This document shows positions 1 through 8,654 of a DNA stretch of 45,644 nt, piece after piece. The position numbers were made by a program, and so were the translations under genes. Position 1 is the stretch's first letter; each line of letters begins with the position of its first letter. Under the pieces are notes generated by a model that ran no database searches, was not told the DNA's origin, and saw only the letters and a program-made list of their open reading frames with translations. The stretch spans positions 1 to 45,644 of the forward strand of contig CALCYI010000076.1 in the NCBI GenBank assembly GCA_937907605.1, in the 5' to 3' direction. The stretch is from an uncultured Clostridia bacterium. Its GTDB lineage: Bacteria; Bacillota; Clostridia; Oscillospirales; Acutalibacteraceae.

Positions 1-598
1 CCTTTATGGTTCTTTCCTGAGTTTTATAGTTAACATGAATGAGACCGAATCTCATATCATATCCCTGCGACCATTCATAATTATCCATAGCAGACCAGTG
101 CATATAGCCTACCAGTGGTATACCTTCTTCTGCAGCACGTTTATACTCAAGAAGGTATCTGTGCATAAAATCTTTTCTATATGGATCATGACATCTGCCA
201 TCCAAAGACACCCAGTCATTACCTGCCATACCGTTTTCTGTCATAAGTACAGGCTTACCATATCTTTCATACATGAATCTCGGTGCCCAGTACATAACTG
301 CAGGATCTACTACCCATCCGATAGATGTCCGGGGCATACCCTGATATTCATTTACTGCATAGCCCGACTTTGGATAATCAGCGGCCGAATAGTATACATT
401 TATTCCATAAAAATCTATCGGCTGGGATATAAGCTCCATATCGCCATCTGCAGGTACCACCATATCATCACCAAACAGTTCATATACATAATCAGGATAC
501 TTTCCGAGCATTATCGGATCAGAATAAATAGCCAGCGAAAAGAATCCGTCATTAAAGGAGAATGATTCCTGATATGCAGTCCTTATATCTTCTTCCTT
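1..598 (-). CDS. Family 1 beta-glucosidase, C-terminal fragment (fused in frame to pfkA; runs off the left edge)
   Basis: The minus-strand translation is the C-terminal ~200 residues of a GH1 beta-glucosidase/6-phospho-beta-glucosidase. It shows the 'SQPIDFYGINVYYS' stretch, the nucleophile motif 'VLMTENG', and the late 'GYMHWSAMDNYEW' and 'RFGLIHVNY' blocks. The N-terminal half with the acid/base 'NEP' motif is absent, and the last ~10-15 residues lie beyond base 1. The fragment has no start of its own. The reading frame is continuous with pfkA, with the changeover near 595-601. Codon use and base composition look slightly different from the neighbouring genes. Without the first half of the barrel it cannot be an active glycosidase. 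I think it is the end of another locus joined to this contig, although a real genomic rearrangement cannot be excluded. Confidence 0.8.
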
Positions 599-1465
599 CT
601 GCGCCGCAACAACTCTGTTGCCGATGTCCTTTATAAGAAGCTTAACGGCATAGTTGCCCATACGGGTTGCCATTGTCCTGTCCTTCGCAGTCGGATAACC
701 TCCGCGCTGAGTGTGGCCGAGAATTGTAGCTCTTGACTCAACGCCTGTCTTTGCCTCAATTTCCTCGGCGAGCTTCTTAACGTCAACGCCTACGCCCTCT
801 GCAACAACAATGATAAAGTGCTTCTTGTCTGTGCGCATTGTCTTCTTCATACGCTCAATTACGTGCTTTTCAATATCGAAATCGACCTCGGGAATAAGAA
901 TAGAGGTAGCTCCGCATGCAATTCCCGAATTTAGCGCAAGATAGCCCGCGTGACGTCCCATTACCTCTATTACTGAGCAACGGTCATGGGATTCGGTAGT
1001 GTCGCGGATTCTGTCTACCATTTCCATAATCGTGTTAAGGCAGGTATCGTAGCCGATTGTATAGTCGCAGCACGCAATATCATTATCAATCGTTCCGGGA
1101 ATACCTACGCAGGGAACGCCTCTTTGTGAAAGGTCGCGCGCACCGCGAAACGAGCCGTCGCCGCCGATAACAACAACGCCGTCGATACCGTATTCACGGC
1201 AGGTGCGGATTGCCTTTTGCATACCCTCCTCGGTAGCGAACTCAGCCGAGCGCGCTGTATAGAGAATAGTACCACCGCGGTTGATAATGTCTGAAACCGA
1301 GCGTAAATCCATTTCAACAAAATCGCCGTTAATAAGCCCGTTGTAGCCTCTTACCACGCCGAGAACCCTCATGCCGTTTTCACACGCAGTCCTTACAACC
1401 GCGCGGATTGCAGCGTTCATACCCGGCGCGTCGCCGCCGCTTGTTAATACAGCAATTGTTTTCAT
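599..1465 (-). CDS. pfkA: ATP-dependent 6-phosphofructokinase, C-terminally truncated at a fusion point
   Basis: Phosphorylates fructose 6-phosphate in glycolysis. Start ATG at 1465 is preceded by a strong AGGAGG. Visible motifs are the N-terminal 'TSGGDAPGMN' nucleotide loop, 'GGDGS' (Gly rather than the Asp typical of PPi-dependent enzymes), the catalytic 'PGTIDND' and 'GRHAGYLAL', and 'GHTQRGGYPTAKDR' near the end. About 288 residues are PFK-like. The final ~30 residues expected of a ~320-aa enzyme are replaced in frame by GH1 sequence. It follows dnaE as the last gene of the cluster, as in many Firmicutes, but also has a promoter of its own. The truncated part contributes to the C-terminal helices, so the encoded product as assembled is doubtful. 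Confidence 0.9.
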
Positions 1466-1508
1466 TATATATTCCTCCTGTTCGGAAAAATCAGTCAAAT
1501 TAAGACAT

Positions 1509-1537
1509 ATTTTATACACTGAAGAATAAAAAGTCAA
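1509..1537 (-). promoter_or_regulatory. Sigma-A-type promoter of pfkA
   Basis: On the minus strand TTGACT (1537-1532), a 17-nt spacer and TAAAAT (1514-1509) lie in the 75-bp gap between dnaE and pfkA. This would let pfkA be transcribed apart from the upstream cluster. Confidence 0.6.
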
Positions 1538-1540
1538 GTA

Positions 1541-4500
1541 TTATTTAATAACGGCAACATTTTTGTCGCCAAGCAGGCTTTTAAGCTCACTTACCATTGT
1601 ATCGTTTACGCTCACGCCCTGTGCCTGTCTTATATATTTTTTTTCGTCCTCGAAGTAGAAATAAAGCGGAAGCGTGCCGTCGAATATTGAGGATATAACC
1701 TCAGCCTTATGAAGCCTGCTGTCCTCGCGTGACGTGAACTTAAGATACAGCCCGCTTCGCTTTGATTTTTTAACGGGCTCGGTTTTTTCCCGAGCGGGCT
1801 CAGCCTTTGAATTCGGCTTAAAAACAGCGTTTGCAAGGATTTTAGCGTCCTTTTCCTCCTCAAGTGAAAGCGTGCCGCTGACCGCGATAACGCTGCCCTC
1901 GGATATTAACGCTTCATACTGTAAAAAGATTTTCGGAAACAGAATAATCTCAATCGTACCGTATAAATCCTCGAGGGTTACGAACGCCATATTCGCCTTG
2001 TTTTGCCTCGTCTGTTTAACAGTAATGTGCGTGATAATTCCGCACAGCGTAACGGACGAGCCGTCCTTAAATGCTCCGCCTCCCTTTGAAGCTTCAATAA
2101 GCTCAAAGGTTCTCGCACAGCCTGCCGAGGCGATATAGTCCTCATACTTATCCATCGGGTGTCCCGAGAGGTAAAGCCCCGTCATCTCTTTTTCCATTGA
2201 AAGCAGCTCCGTCTTTGAAAACTCCTTAACATCTGGGTAATCAAAATCGGTTTCAAAATCCTCGCTGATATCGAAAAGTCCCACCTGTCCGTACTGAGTT
2301 TTTCTGCTTTTTTCCTCAATATTGGTTACGATTACGGGGAGCACCTGGAGCATCTGGCGGCGGTTCGCGCCGAAGCAGTCCATTGCGCCGCAACGGATAA
2401 GGGACTCAACGGCACGGCGGTTAAAATGCCCCTTCTGCATACGCTCGCAAAAGTCGAATAAATCCTTAAACGCACCGTTTTTGCGCTCCTCAATTATCTC
2501 GTTAATAAACTCGTTGCCGAGATTTTTTATGCCCAGAAGTCCGTAGTTAATTACTTTTCCGTCGGCGGTAAAGCCCTTCATTGAGCTGTTTATATTCGGG
2601 GGCGCAAGCCTCAGCCCGAGCCTCTTGCATTCCGCGATATACCGCGCAACCTTGTTTGCGGAATCCAGCACGGAGGTAAGGAGCGCCGCCATAAATTCAG
2701 CGGGATAATACACCTTTAAATATGCACACTGATACGCAACGAGCGCGTAGCAAGCCGCGTGGGATTTATTAAACGCGTAGGAGGCGAAATCCGTCATCTT
2801 ATTGAAGATAGAATCCGCAACCTGACGGCTTATGCCGTTTTTTGCGCAGCCGTCAATAAACGCGCTTCTCTCCTGCTCCATAACGTCGTGCTTTTTCTTG
2901 CTCATAGCGCGCCTTACGACGTCCGCTCTGCCGTAGGAATAGCCCGCAAGGGAGCGGAAAATCTGCATAACCTGCTCCTGATACACGATACAGCCGTAGG
3001 TATTTTTCAGTATCGGCTCAAGCAGGGGCGTTTCATATTTAATAGAGCTCCGGTTTTTAGAATTCGCAACGAAGGTATCAATCTGGCTTGCGGGACCGGG
3101 ACGGTAAAGCGAGGTTGCGGCGATTAAATCCTCGAGCGCCTTGGGCTCAAGGTTCATAAGCATCTGCTTCATACCGCTCGATTCAAACTGGAATATACCC
3201 TCGGTCCTTCCCCTTGCGAAGATTGAGTAAACCTTTTTGTCGTCAATCGGAATCGTGTGGATATTGATACCCGCCGCCTTTGAGGCGTCGTCGATAACCG
3301 TAAGCGTCCTCAGTCCGAGGAAGTCCATCTTGAGCAGTCCGAGCTCCTCAAGAGTGGTCATAATATACTGCGTAACAACGAGCCCGTCGTTAGTCGCGAG
3401 CGGAACGTAACTCGATACGGGGTCATGCGTAATAACGACTCCTGCCGCGTGAGTCGAGGTATTCCTCGGCATACCCTCGACCTTGCGCGCAATCTCAATA
3501 AGCCTTGAAACGTTTTCGCTCTCTTCCATTGCTTGACGGAGCTCGGGGCTCTTTTTAACCGCGTCGTCGATAGTGATTTTAAAGGTGTTAGGCACGAGCT
3601 TTGCAACCGCGTCAACCGAGGCGTAAGGCATACCGAGAGCGCGCCCTACGTCGCGGATTGCAGCCCTCGTCTGAAGCGTACCGAAGGTTACAATCTGCGC
3701 CACGCGGTCGCTCCCGTATTTTTCGGTAACGTAGTCGATAACCTCCTGACGTCTTTCGTAGCAGAAGTCAATATCAAAATCAGGCATTGAAACGCGCTCG
3801 GGATTCAAAAAGCGCTCAAAAATGAGGTCGTATTTCATCGGGTCAAGGTCGGTGATTCCGATACAGTAAGCTGCGAGCGAGCCCGCGCCCGAACCTCGCC
3901 CGGGACCTACGGGAATATCCCTTGACTTTGCAAAGCGCACGAAATCCTGAACGATTAAATAGTAATCCGTGTAGCCCATACTGTCCACGGTTTTAAGCTC
4001 GTATTCAAGGCGCTCCTTATATTCCTCGGGCACCTCCCTGCCGTAGCGCTTATAAAGTCCCTTGTAGCAGAGCTGTCTGAAATATTCGAAATGGTCTGTA
4101 TTATTCGGTGTTTCAAAATACGGGAGCTTGGTGCTTCCGAATTCAAAGTCGAAATTGCACTTTTCGGCAATGAGCGCGGTATTATCAATCGCCTCGGGCA
4201 CGTCGCCGAAAATTCCCCTCATTTCCTCCTCGGATTTGAGATAGAAGTTGTCCGAATGAAATTCAAGCCCCGTATCCTCGCCGAGCGTTTTATTAGTCGC
4301 AATACAGATTAAAACCTGCTGAATTTCGGCGTCGCTTCTCTCAACGTAGTGCACGTCGTTGGTCGCAACGAGCGGCAGCCCCGTGTCGTCGTGAAGCCTT
4401 TTGAGCCCGTCAAGTACGATTTTCTGCTCGTCAATTCCGTGGTTCTGAAGCTCGAGGTAGTAATTCCCCTCTCCGAAAGCCTCGCTGTACCAGAGCGCCT

Positions 4501-4966
4501 CGCGCTTTGCACCCTCATAGTCGCGCTGAAGCAGGAGCTGCGGAATTTCGCCCGCAAGGCAGGCTGAAAGACAGATTAACCCCTCGCTGTGCTTTTCAAG
4601 CAGATCGCGGTCTATCCTCGGTTTAAAGTAAAAGCCCTCGGTATATGCAAGGGATACCATCTTAATAAGATTTTTGTATCCCGTCTCGTTTTTAACAAGA
4701 AGGATTAAATGGTTGTATTCCTTATCAAGCGCCTTGTCCTTATCGAATCTCGTCCTCGGCGCGACGTAAACCTCGCAACCGATAATCGGCTTAATCCCCT
4801 GCTTTTTGCACTCGCGGTAGAAATCCACCGCGCCGTACATATTACCGTGGTCGGTAATCGCAAGCGAGGTCATACCCAGCTCCTTCGCACGCGAAACAAG
4901 CCCGCTAAGACGGCACGCGCCGTCAAGCAGGCTGAACTGCGTATGAACGTGAAGATGAGTGAACAT
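1541..4966 (-). CDS. dnaE: DNA polymerase III alpha subunit, DnaE type
   Basis: Replicative/translesion polymerase of the C-family, 1141 aa, about the usual DnaE length. The N-terminal PHP domain (residues ~1-200) begins with 'HLHVHTQFSLLDG' and has 'ITDHGNMYG'. The catalytic palm carries 'PDFDIDF' near residue 397 and a third acidic site in 'KMDFLGL' near 547. A helix-hairpin-helix region ('YSYGRADVVRRAMSKKK', 'FNKSHAACYALVAYQ') and a C-terminal OB fold (~970-1060, 'VTLEDLYGTIEIILFP') follow. It lies between whiA and pfkA. No clear Shine-Dalgarno precedes the ATG; the leader is a heptamer repeat instead. PolC, the other Firmicute replicase, is not in the window. Confidence 0.97.
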   Translation of the reverse strand: MFTHLHVHTQFSLLDGACRLSGLVSRAKELGMTSLAITDHGNMYGAVDFYRECKKQGIKPIIGCEVYVAPRTRFDKDKALDKEYNHLILLVKNETGYKNLIKMVSLAYTEGFYFKPRIDRDLLEKHSEGLICLSACLAGEIPQLLLQRDYEGAKREALWYSEAFGEGNYYLELQNHGIDEQKIVLDGLKRLHDDTGLPLVATNDVHYVERSDAEIQQVLICIATNKTLGEDTGLEFHSDNFYLKSEEEMRGIFGDVPEAIDNTALIAEKCNFDFEFGSTKLPYFETPNNTDHFEYFRQLCYKGLYKRYGREVPEEYKERLEYELKTVDSMGYTDYYLIVQDFVRFAKSRDIPVGPGRGSGAGSLAAYCIGITDLDPMKYDLIFERFLNPERVSMPDFDIDFCYERRQEVIDYVTEKYGSDRVAQIVTFGTLQTRAAIRDVGRALGMPYASVDAVAKLVPNTFKITIDDAVKKSPELRQAMEESENVSRLIEIARKVEGMPRNTSTHAAGVVITHDPVSSYVPLATNDGLVVTQYIMTTLEELGLLKMDFLGLRTLTVIDDASKAAGINIHTIPIDDKKVYSIFARGRTEGIFQFESSGMKQMLMNLEPKALEDLIAATSLYRPGPASQIDTFVANSKNRSSIKYETPLLEPILKNTYGCIVYQEQVMQIFRSLAGYSYGRADVVRRAMSKKKHDVMEQERSAFIDGCAKNGISRQVADSIFNKMTDFASYAFNKSHAACYALVAYQCAYLKVYYPAEFMAALLTSVLDSANKVARYIAECKRLGLRLAPPNINSSMKGFTADGKVINYGLLGIKNLGNEFINEIIEERKNGAFKDLFDFCERMQKGHFNRRAVESLIRCGAMDCFGANRRQMLQVLPVIVTNIEEKSRKTQYGQVGLFDISEDFETDFDYPDVKEFSKTELLSMEKEMTGLYLSGHPMDKYEDYIASAGCARTFELIEASKGGGAFKDGSSVTLCGIITHITVKQTRQNKANMAFVTLEDLYGTIEIILFPKIFLQYEALISEGSVIAVSGTLSLEEEKDAKILANAVFKPNSKAEPAREKTEPVKKSKRSGLYLKFTSREDSRLHKAEVISSIFDGTLPLYFYFEDEKKYIRQAQGVSVNDTMVSELKSLLGDKNVAVIK

Positions 4967-4976
4967 AGCTAACGCT

Positions 4977-5009
4977 AATTCGGAATTCGGAGTTCGGAAT
5001 TCGGAATTA
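4977..5009. repeat. Heptamer tandem repeat between whiA and dnaE
   Basis: Four and a half head-to-tail copies of AATTCGG, one carrying AGTTCGG, fill the gap between the two genes. They provide the whiA stop codon (minus TAA at 5007-5009) and make up the dnaE leader, where a ribosome site would normally be. Confidence 0.85.
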
Positions 5010-5900
5010 TAACTCCTTTGAGATTTTTATTATCCTGTTAAGTCTGTGATTTACGCCGCTGCGCGAAAGCGGCGGGTTGAACATCCCGCCAAGCTCGGAA
5101 AGGGATAAATCCGGGTTTTTAAGGCGGATTTCCGCCATTTCTCTTAGCGGCTCGGACAGAAAGTCGAGCCCCTTCTTTTTCTTTATCTTTACGATTGCCT
5201 CAAGCTGCTCGCCTGCTGCATTTACCGTCTTTTCGATATTTGCCGTTTCGCAGTTTGCGCGGCGGTTTGCGGAGTTCCTTATCTCCTTGACAATCTTAAT
5301 ATTCATCATATCGAACATAGAGGCGGACGCGCCCATAATATACAGGAAATCCTCGATAGCCTCGCTGTCCTTGAAATATATAACGTGGTAGCCCTTGCGC
5401 GAGGTGAGCTTCGGCTCAAGCTCAAGCTCCTGCAAAAGCGTTACAAGACTCTTTGTAAGATTGAGATATGGCACGGTAAACTCAAGATGATAGTCCTTTT
5501 CAGGCGAGGACACCGTACCCGTTGAGAGAAAAGCGCCCGCAATAAACGCATTTACGCACTCGTTGCATACAAAATTTGAGTGGTTTATTCTCAGGCTTCT
5601 CTCCTGCTTGGTATGGTGAAAATACGTCATTACCTTTGCGCAGGCAGTCTTGTCGTCGATAATAATACTGTAATTCTTGCCCGAGGGCGAAACCCTTATT
5701 GAGCACCTGACGTTGCAGAGCTCGAGCAGGAGCTTTTTAAAAAGCCTCGTTATTTTGTCGTTCTCGGACTGAAAATGAAGCTCGCTAAAAGAGAACGACT
5801 TTGAAAACAAAGCCATTCCGTAAAGCAAGCTCCTTTTGCAGCAGCTTTTTTCATATTCCTTTTTGATTAATTCGTTTTTAACCTTTGATGAAAAAGACAT
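5007..5900 (-). CDS. whiA: DNA-binding protein WhiA
   Basis: WhiA combines a degenerate LAGLIDADG homing-endonuclease fold with a C-terminal helix-turn-helix. In Firmicutes it affects chromosome segregation and cell division. The 297-aa product begins 'MSFSSKVKNELIKKEYEK', has the LAGLIDADG-like core ('NAFIAGAFLSTGTVSSPEKDYHLEF', split by the family's usual loops) and ends with the HTH 'SLSELGGMFNPPLSRSGVNHR'. An upstream in-frame ATG at 5945 would add 15 residues reading into rapZ. I chose 5900 because it matches the family N-terminus and gives the coupled TAATG junction with rapZ. No usual yvcK gene lies between rapZ and whiA. Confidence 0.95.
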   Translation of the reverse strand: MSFSSKVKNELIKKEYEKSCCKRSLLYGMALFSKSFSFSELHFQSENDKITRLFKKLLLELCNVRCSIRVSPSGKNYSIIIDDKTACAKVMTYFHHTKQERSLRINHSNFVCNECVNAFIAGAFLSTGTVSSPEKDYHLEFTVPYLNLTKSLVTLLQELELEPKLTSRKGYHVIYFKDSEAIEDFLYIMGASASMFDMMNIKIVKEIRNSANRRANCETANIEKTVNAAGEQLEAIVKIKKKKGLDFLSEPLREMAEIRLKNPDLSLSELGGMFNPPLSRSGVNHRLNRIIKISKEL

Positions 5901-6760
5901 TATCTTCTCTCTATATCTCTGTGATTTACCGTAACGTTTTCCCACTCCCTGCCGAAGTGCTCCTTAAGCCTTTCGGCAAATGCAACGCTCCTGTGGTTTC
6001 CGCCCGTACAGCCTATTGCGATAACAAGCTGGCTCTTGCCCTCTTTGATATAAAGGGGTACGAGGTAGTCAAGCAGTGCCTCAAGCTTTTCAAGCAGCTC
6101 GTTTGCTTCGCTTTTGCCGAAAACGTAGTCGTAAACCTCCTTGTCAAGCCCGCTCTTTTCCCTTAACTCTTCCTTCCAGTACGGATTCGGCAGGCAGCGC
6201 ACGTCGAGCACAAAGTCCGCGTCGGTCGGGATTCCGTGCTTGAAGCCGAAGCTTATTACATGGATATTCATTACCTCTTTGTCGCCGCCGAGCAGAATTT
6301 CCGCAAGGCGTTTCCTGAGCTCGCTCGTCGCTAAATCAGAGGTATCAATAACGTAGTCCGCGTTTTGAAGAATCGGGGAAAGCAGCTCCTTTTCATACTT
6401 AAGAGCGTCCTCAATTGAGCCCGAAAACTTGTCCGAGAACGGATGCTTACGGCGCGTGAGCTTATAGCGCTTGAGCGCCTCGTGGTTTTTAATATCAAGA
6501 TATACTATTTTTACCGTATAGTCACTCTTTTTCAAATCCTTAACGGCGCTCTGAAAGGCGGGAAATACGCCCCTTGAGCGCATATCTGCAACTATCGCAA
6601 TTTTGGAATACGCGTCGCTTTTCTCCATAAGGTTTATGAACTCGGGAATGAGCTCTGCGGGCATATTATCAATACAGTAATAGCCTATATCCTCCATAAA
6701 GCCCATTGCTGTTGATTTTCCCGCGCCCGATACGCCGGTAAGTAAAATAATCTCCTTCAT
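5900..6760 (-). CDS. rapZ: RNase adapter / nucleotide-binding protein RapZ (YvcJ)
   Basis: A P-loop protein of 286 aa. In enterobacteria RapZ senses glucosamine-6-phosphate and adapts small RNAs to RNase E; the Firmicute YvcJ homologue binds and hydrolyses nucleotides. The Walker A motif 'GVSGAGKST' is at residues 9-17. 'DNMPAELIPEF', 'YLDIKNHEALKRY..TRRKHP' and the C-terminal 'IGCTGGNHRSVAFAERL' block are all present, so the protein is complete. ATG 6760 has AAGGATG upstream. It lies 17 bp from murB and overlaps whiA by one base, so it is translated as part of the hprK-whiA operon. Confidence 0.96.
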   Translation of the reverse strand: MKEIILLTGVSGAGKSTAMGFMEDIGYYCIDNMPAELIPEFINLMEKSDAYSKIAIVADMRSRGVFPAFQSAVKDLKKSDYTVKIVYLDIKNHEALKRYKLTRRKHPFSDKFSGSIEDALKYEKELLSPILQNADYVIDTSDLATSELRKRLAEILLGGDKEVMNIHVISFGFKHGIPTDADFVLDVRCLPNPYWKEELREKSGLDKEVYDYVFGKSEANELLEKLEALLDYLVPLYIKEGKSQLVIAIGCTGGNHRSVAFAERLKEHFGREWENVTVNHRDIERR

Positions 6761-6777
6761 TTTCCCATCCTTGCCTG

Positions 6778-7677
6778 TTAATGAGTCACTCTTATTTCCA
6801 TTTCAAGCTTAACGCCGTGCTTTTCATACACGGTATCGCAAACGTATTTACAAAGCTCAAGCACGTCCTTACAGGTTGCGCCGCCCTTGTTGATAACGAA
6901 GCCCGCGTGCTTTTCGCTCACCTGAGCGCCGCCGACGCTTTTTCCCTTGAGTCCGCAAGCCTCAATAAGCGCGCCTGCAAAGTAGCCCTCGGGACGTTTA
7001 AAGGTTGAGCCTGCCGAAGGGTATTCAAGCGGCTGCTTATCCTTACGCCTGCCCATTAAGTCCTTCATTTTTGCCCTGATTTCCTCCTTATCGCCCTTTT
7101 TAAGCTTAAGGTAAAGCCCCGTTACGATACAGCCGTTATCGTAATATGCAGAATGGCGGTAGGAGAGCTTCAGCTCCTCGCCCGAAAGGTATCCCTTATC
7201 GCCGTTTTTATCAATATGGTCGCAGCGGTAAAGAACATCCTTCATCTCGCCGCCGTAAGCGCCCGCGTTCATAAACGCCGCGCCGCCGCAGCAGCCGGGA
7301 ATACCGTACGCAAATTCAAGCCCTGTAAGCCCCTGCTCAAGCGCAAAGGAGCAGACCTTTATCAGAGGCGCACCCGCCTCTGCGAAAACAGTCTTTTCGT
7401 CAAGCAGCTTAATACCGTCGAAGCCCTTACCGAGCAGTATAACGCACGCGTTAATTCCCCCGTCGCTTACAAGGAGGTTGGAGCCGTTGCCCATAGGCAT
7501 ATAGCGTATGCCGAGTTCCCTGCACTTTTTAACCGTAAGCGCAATCTCCTCCTCGCTTTCGGGCAGTACCATAAGGCGCGCATTACCCCCGATTTTAAAG
7601 GTTGTGTGCGCGCTCATCGGCTCGTTTTCAAGATAGTTTATATTGTTTTGCTTTAAAAAATCGATAAGCTGTGTCAA
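6778..7677 (-). CDS. murB: UDP-N-acetylenolpyruvoylglucosamine reductase
   Basis: FAD/NADPH enzyme that reduces enolpyruvyl-UDP-GlcNAc to UDP-MurNAc in the cytosolic stage of peptidoglycan synthesis. The 299-aa product shows 'HTTFKIGGNARL' and 'MGNGSNLLVSDGG' (FAD binding), 'GIPGCCGGAAFMNAGAYG', the catalytic serine in 'SAGSTFKRP' (~222) and the glutamate near the C-terminus ('EMEIRV'). This is the shorter type IIb arrangement. The start is TTG at 7677 with AGGTGAT just upstream; no in-frame ATG fits. It lies 11 bp after glcK and 17 bp before rapZ. Confidence 0.96.
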   Translation of the reverse strand: MTQLIDFLKQNNINYLENEPMSAHTTFKIGGNARLMVLPESEEEIALTVKKCRELGIRYMPMGNGSNLLVSDGGINACVILLGKGFDGIKLLDEKTVFAEAGAPLIKVCSFALEQGLTGLEFAYGIPGCCGGAAFMNAGAYGGEMKDVLYRCDHIDKNGDKGYLSGEELKLSYRHSAYYDNGCIVTGLYLKLKKGDKEEIRAKMKDLMGRRKDKQPLEYPSAGSTFKRPEGYFAGALIEACGLKGKSVGGAQVSEKHAGFVINKGGATCKDVLELCKYVCDTVYEKHGVKLEMEIRVTH

Positions 7678-7688
7678 AACATCACCTG

Positions 7689-8636
7689 TTATTTAACTTT
7701 GTATAAAATGGCAGCTCCGATAACGCCTGCGTCGTTGCCGAGCTCAGCCTTAACAATCTGAGTCTGCTTCACTGAATAAATACTGTAACGCTCCGCTTCA
7801 ACGTAGCGCCTTATCGGTCTTAAAAGGGTTTCGCCCTCGTTACAGATACCACCGCCGATACACAGAATTTCGGGCTGAAGCGCATTTACAAGGTTTGTAA
7901 CGCCCGCTGCAACATACTTGATATACTGGTCAACTACCGCAACAGCAACCGCGTCCTTCCTTCTCATACCGTCGAAGGCTGTTCTTCCCGAAACCTTGCC
8001 CTCCTCGGCTGCAAGCTCGTGCATAATCGATTCGGGGTGCTCCTCCATAGCTGCCTTCGTCTGATTAATCAGCGCCGTAGCGGAAGCGTAAGCCTCCCAG
8101 CAGCCGCGGCGTCCACAGGTACAGGGCTCGCCGTCAACGACTATTACCATATGGCCGCACTCGCCGCCCGCGCAGTTTACGCCCGTAACGAGCTTGCCGT
8201 CGACAATAACGCCAGAGCCGACACCCGTGCCGAGAGTTATCGCAACAAAGTTGCCGCAGCCGTGGCCGCAGCCTGCGTATGCCTCTCCGAGAGCGGCGCA
8301 GTTAGCGTCGTTCTCTATGTAAACGGGAAAGTCGCCGAGGCGCTCTTTAATCATATCCGCAGCGGGTATATGGTCAAAGCCGAGGTTATTGGCGTATTCA
8401 ATTTCGCCGTCGTTCACCGTACCCGGAGTTCCGAGTCCTATTGAGGAAATGTCGCTCATTTTAAGCCCTGCGTCCTCTACAGCCTTCTTACATACAAGCG
8501 CAATATCGTCAAAGATTTCCTCGGGAGTTCTCGGCATAGCGGTCGGCGTTTTAGCCTTTGCTAAAAATTTATATTCCTCGTCAATAACGGCTGCAACAAT
8601 ATTCGTTCCGCCTAAATCAATACCTATCGTATACAT
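7689..8636 (-). CDS. glcK: ROK-family glucokinase
   Basis: Phosphorylates glucose with ATP. The 315-aa protein has the ROK N-terminal phosphate loop 'GIDLGGTNIVAAV', catalytic 'ENDANCAALGEAYAG', 'TLGTGVGSG', the zinc-binding 'CTCGRRGCWE' (~residue 172) and 'PEILCIGGGI' near the C-terminus. A GGAGGT ribosome site precedes ATG 8636. Placement between hprK and murB is not the most common version of this cluster. It puts a glycolytic entry enzyme beside the HPr kinase that senses glycolytic flux. Activity on other hexoses cannot be excluded from sequence. Confidence 0.93.
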   Translation of the reverse strand: MYTIGIDLGGTNIVAAVIDEEYKFLAKAKTPTAMPRTPEEIFDDIALVCKKAVEDAGLKMSDISSIGLGTPGTVNDGEIEYANNLGFDHIPAADMIKERLGDFPVYIENDANCAALGEAYAGCGHGCGNFVAITLGTGVGSGVIVDGKLVTGVNCAGGECGHMVIVVDGEPCTCGRRGCWEAYASATALINQTKAAMEEHPESIMHELAAEEGKVSGRTAFDGMRRKDAVAVAVVDQYIKYVAAGVTNLVNALQPEILCIGGGICNEGETLLRPIRRYVEAERYSIYSVKQTQIVKAELGNDAGVIGAAILYKVK

Positions 8637-8654
8637 ATGCCAAACCTCCGTAAA

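Noticed and set aside
35..565. A plus-strand 176-codon frame at the left edge
   Set aside because: It is antisense to the GH1 fragment, which has clear family motifs; the plus frame has none.
599..1465. Possible PPi-dependent phosphofructokinase
   Set aside because: The sequence has GGDGS and PGTIDND rather than the GGDDS / PKTIDND residues of the PPi enzymes.
1541..4966. Several open frames of 70-135 codons on both strands within dnaE
   Set aside because: They lack ribosome sites and family motifs and arise from the codon bias of the dense dnaE coding sequence.
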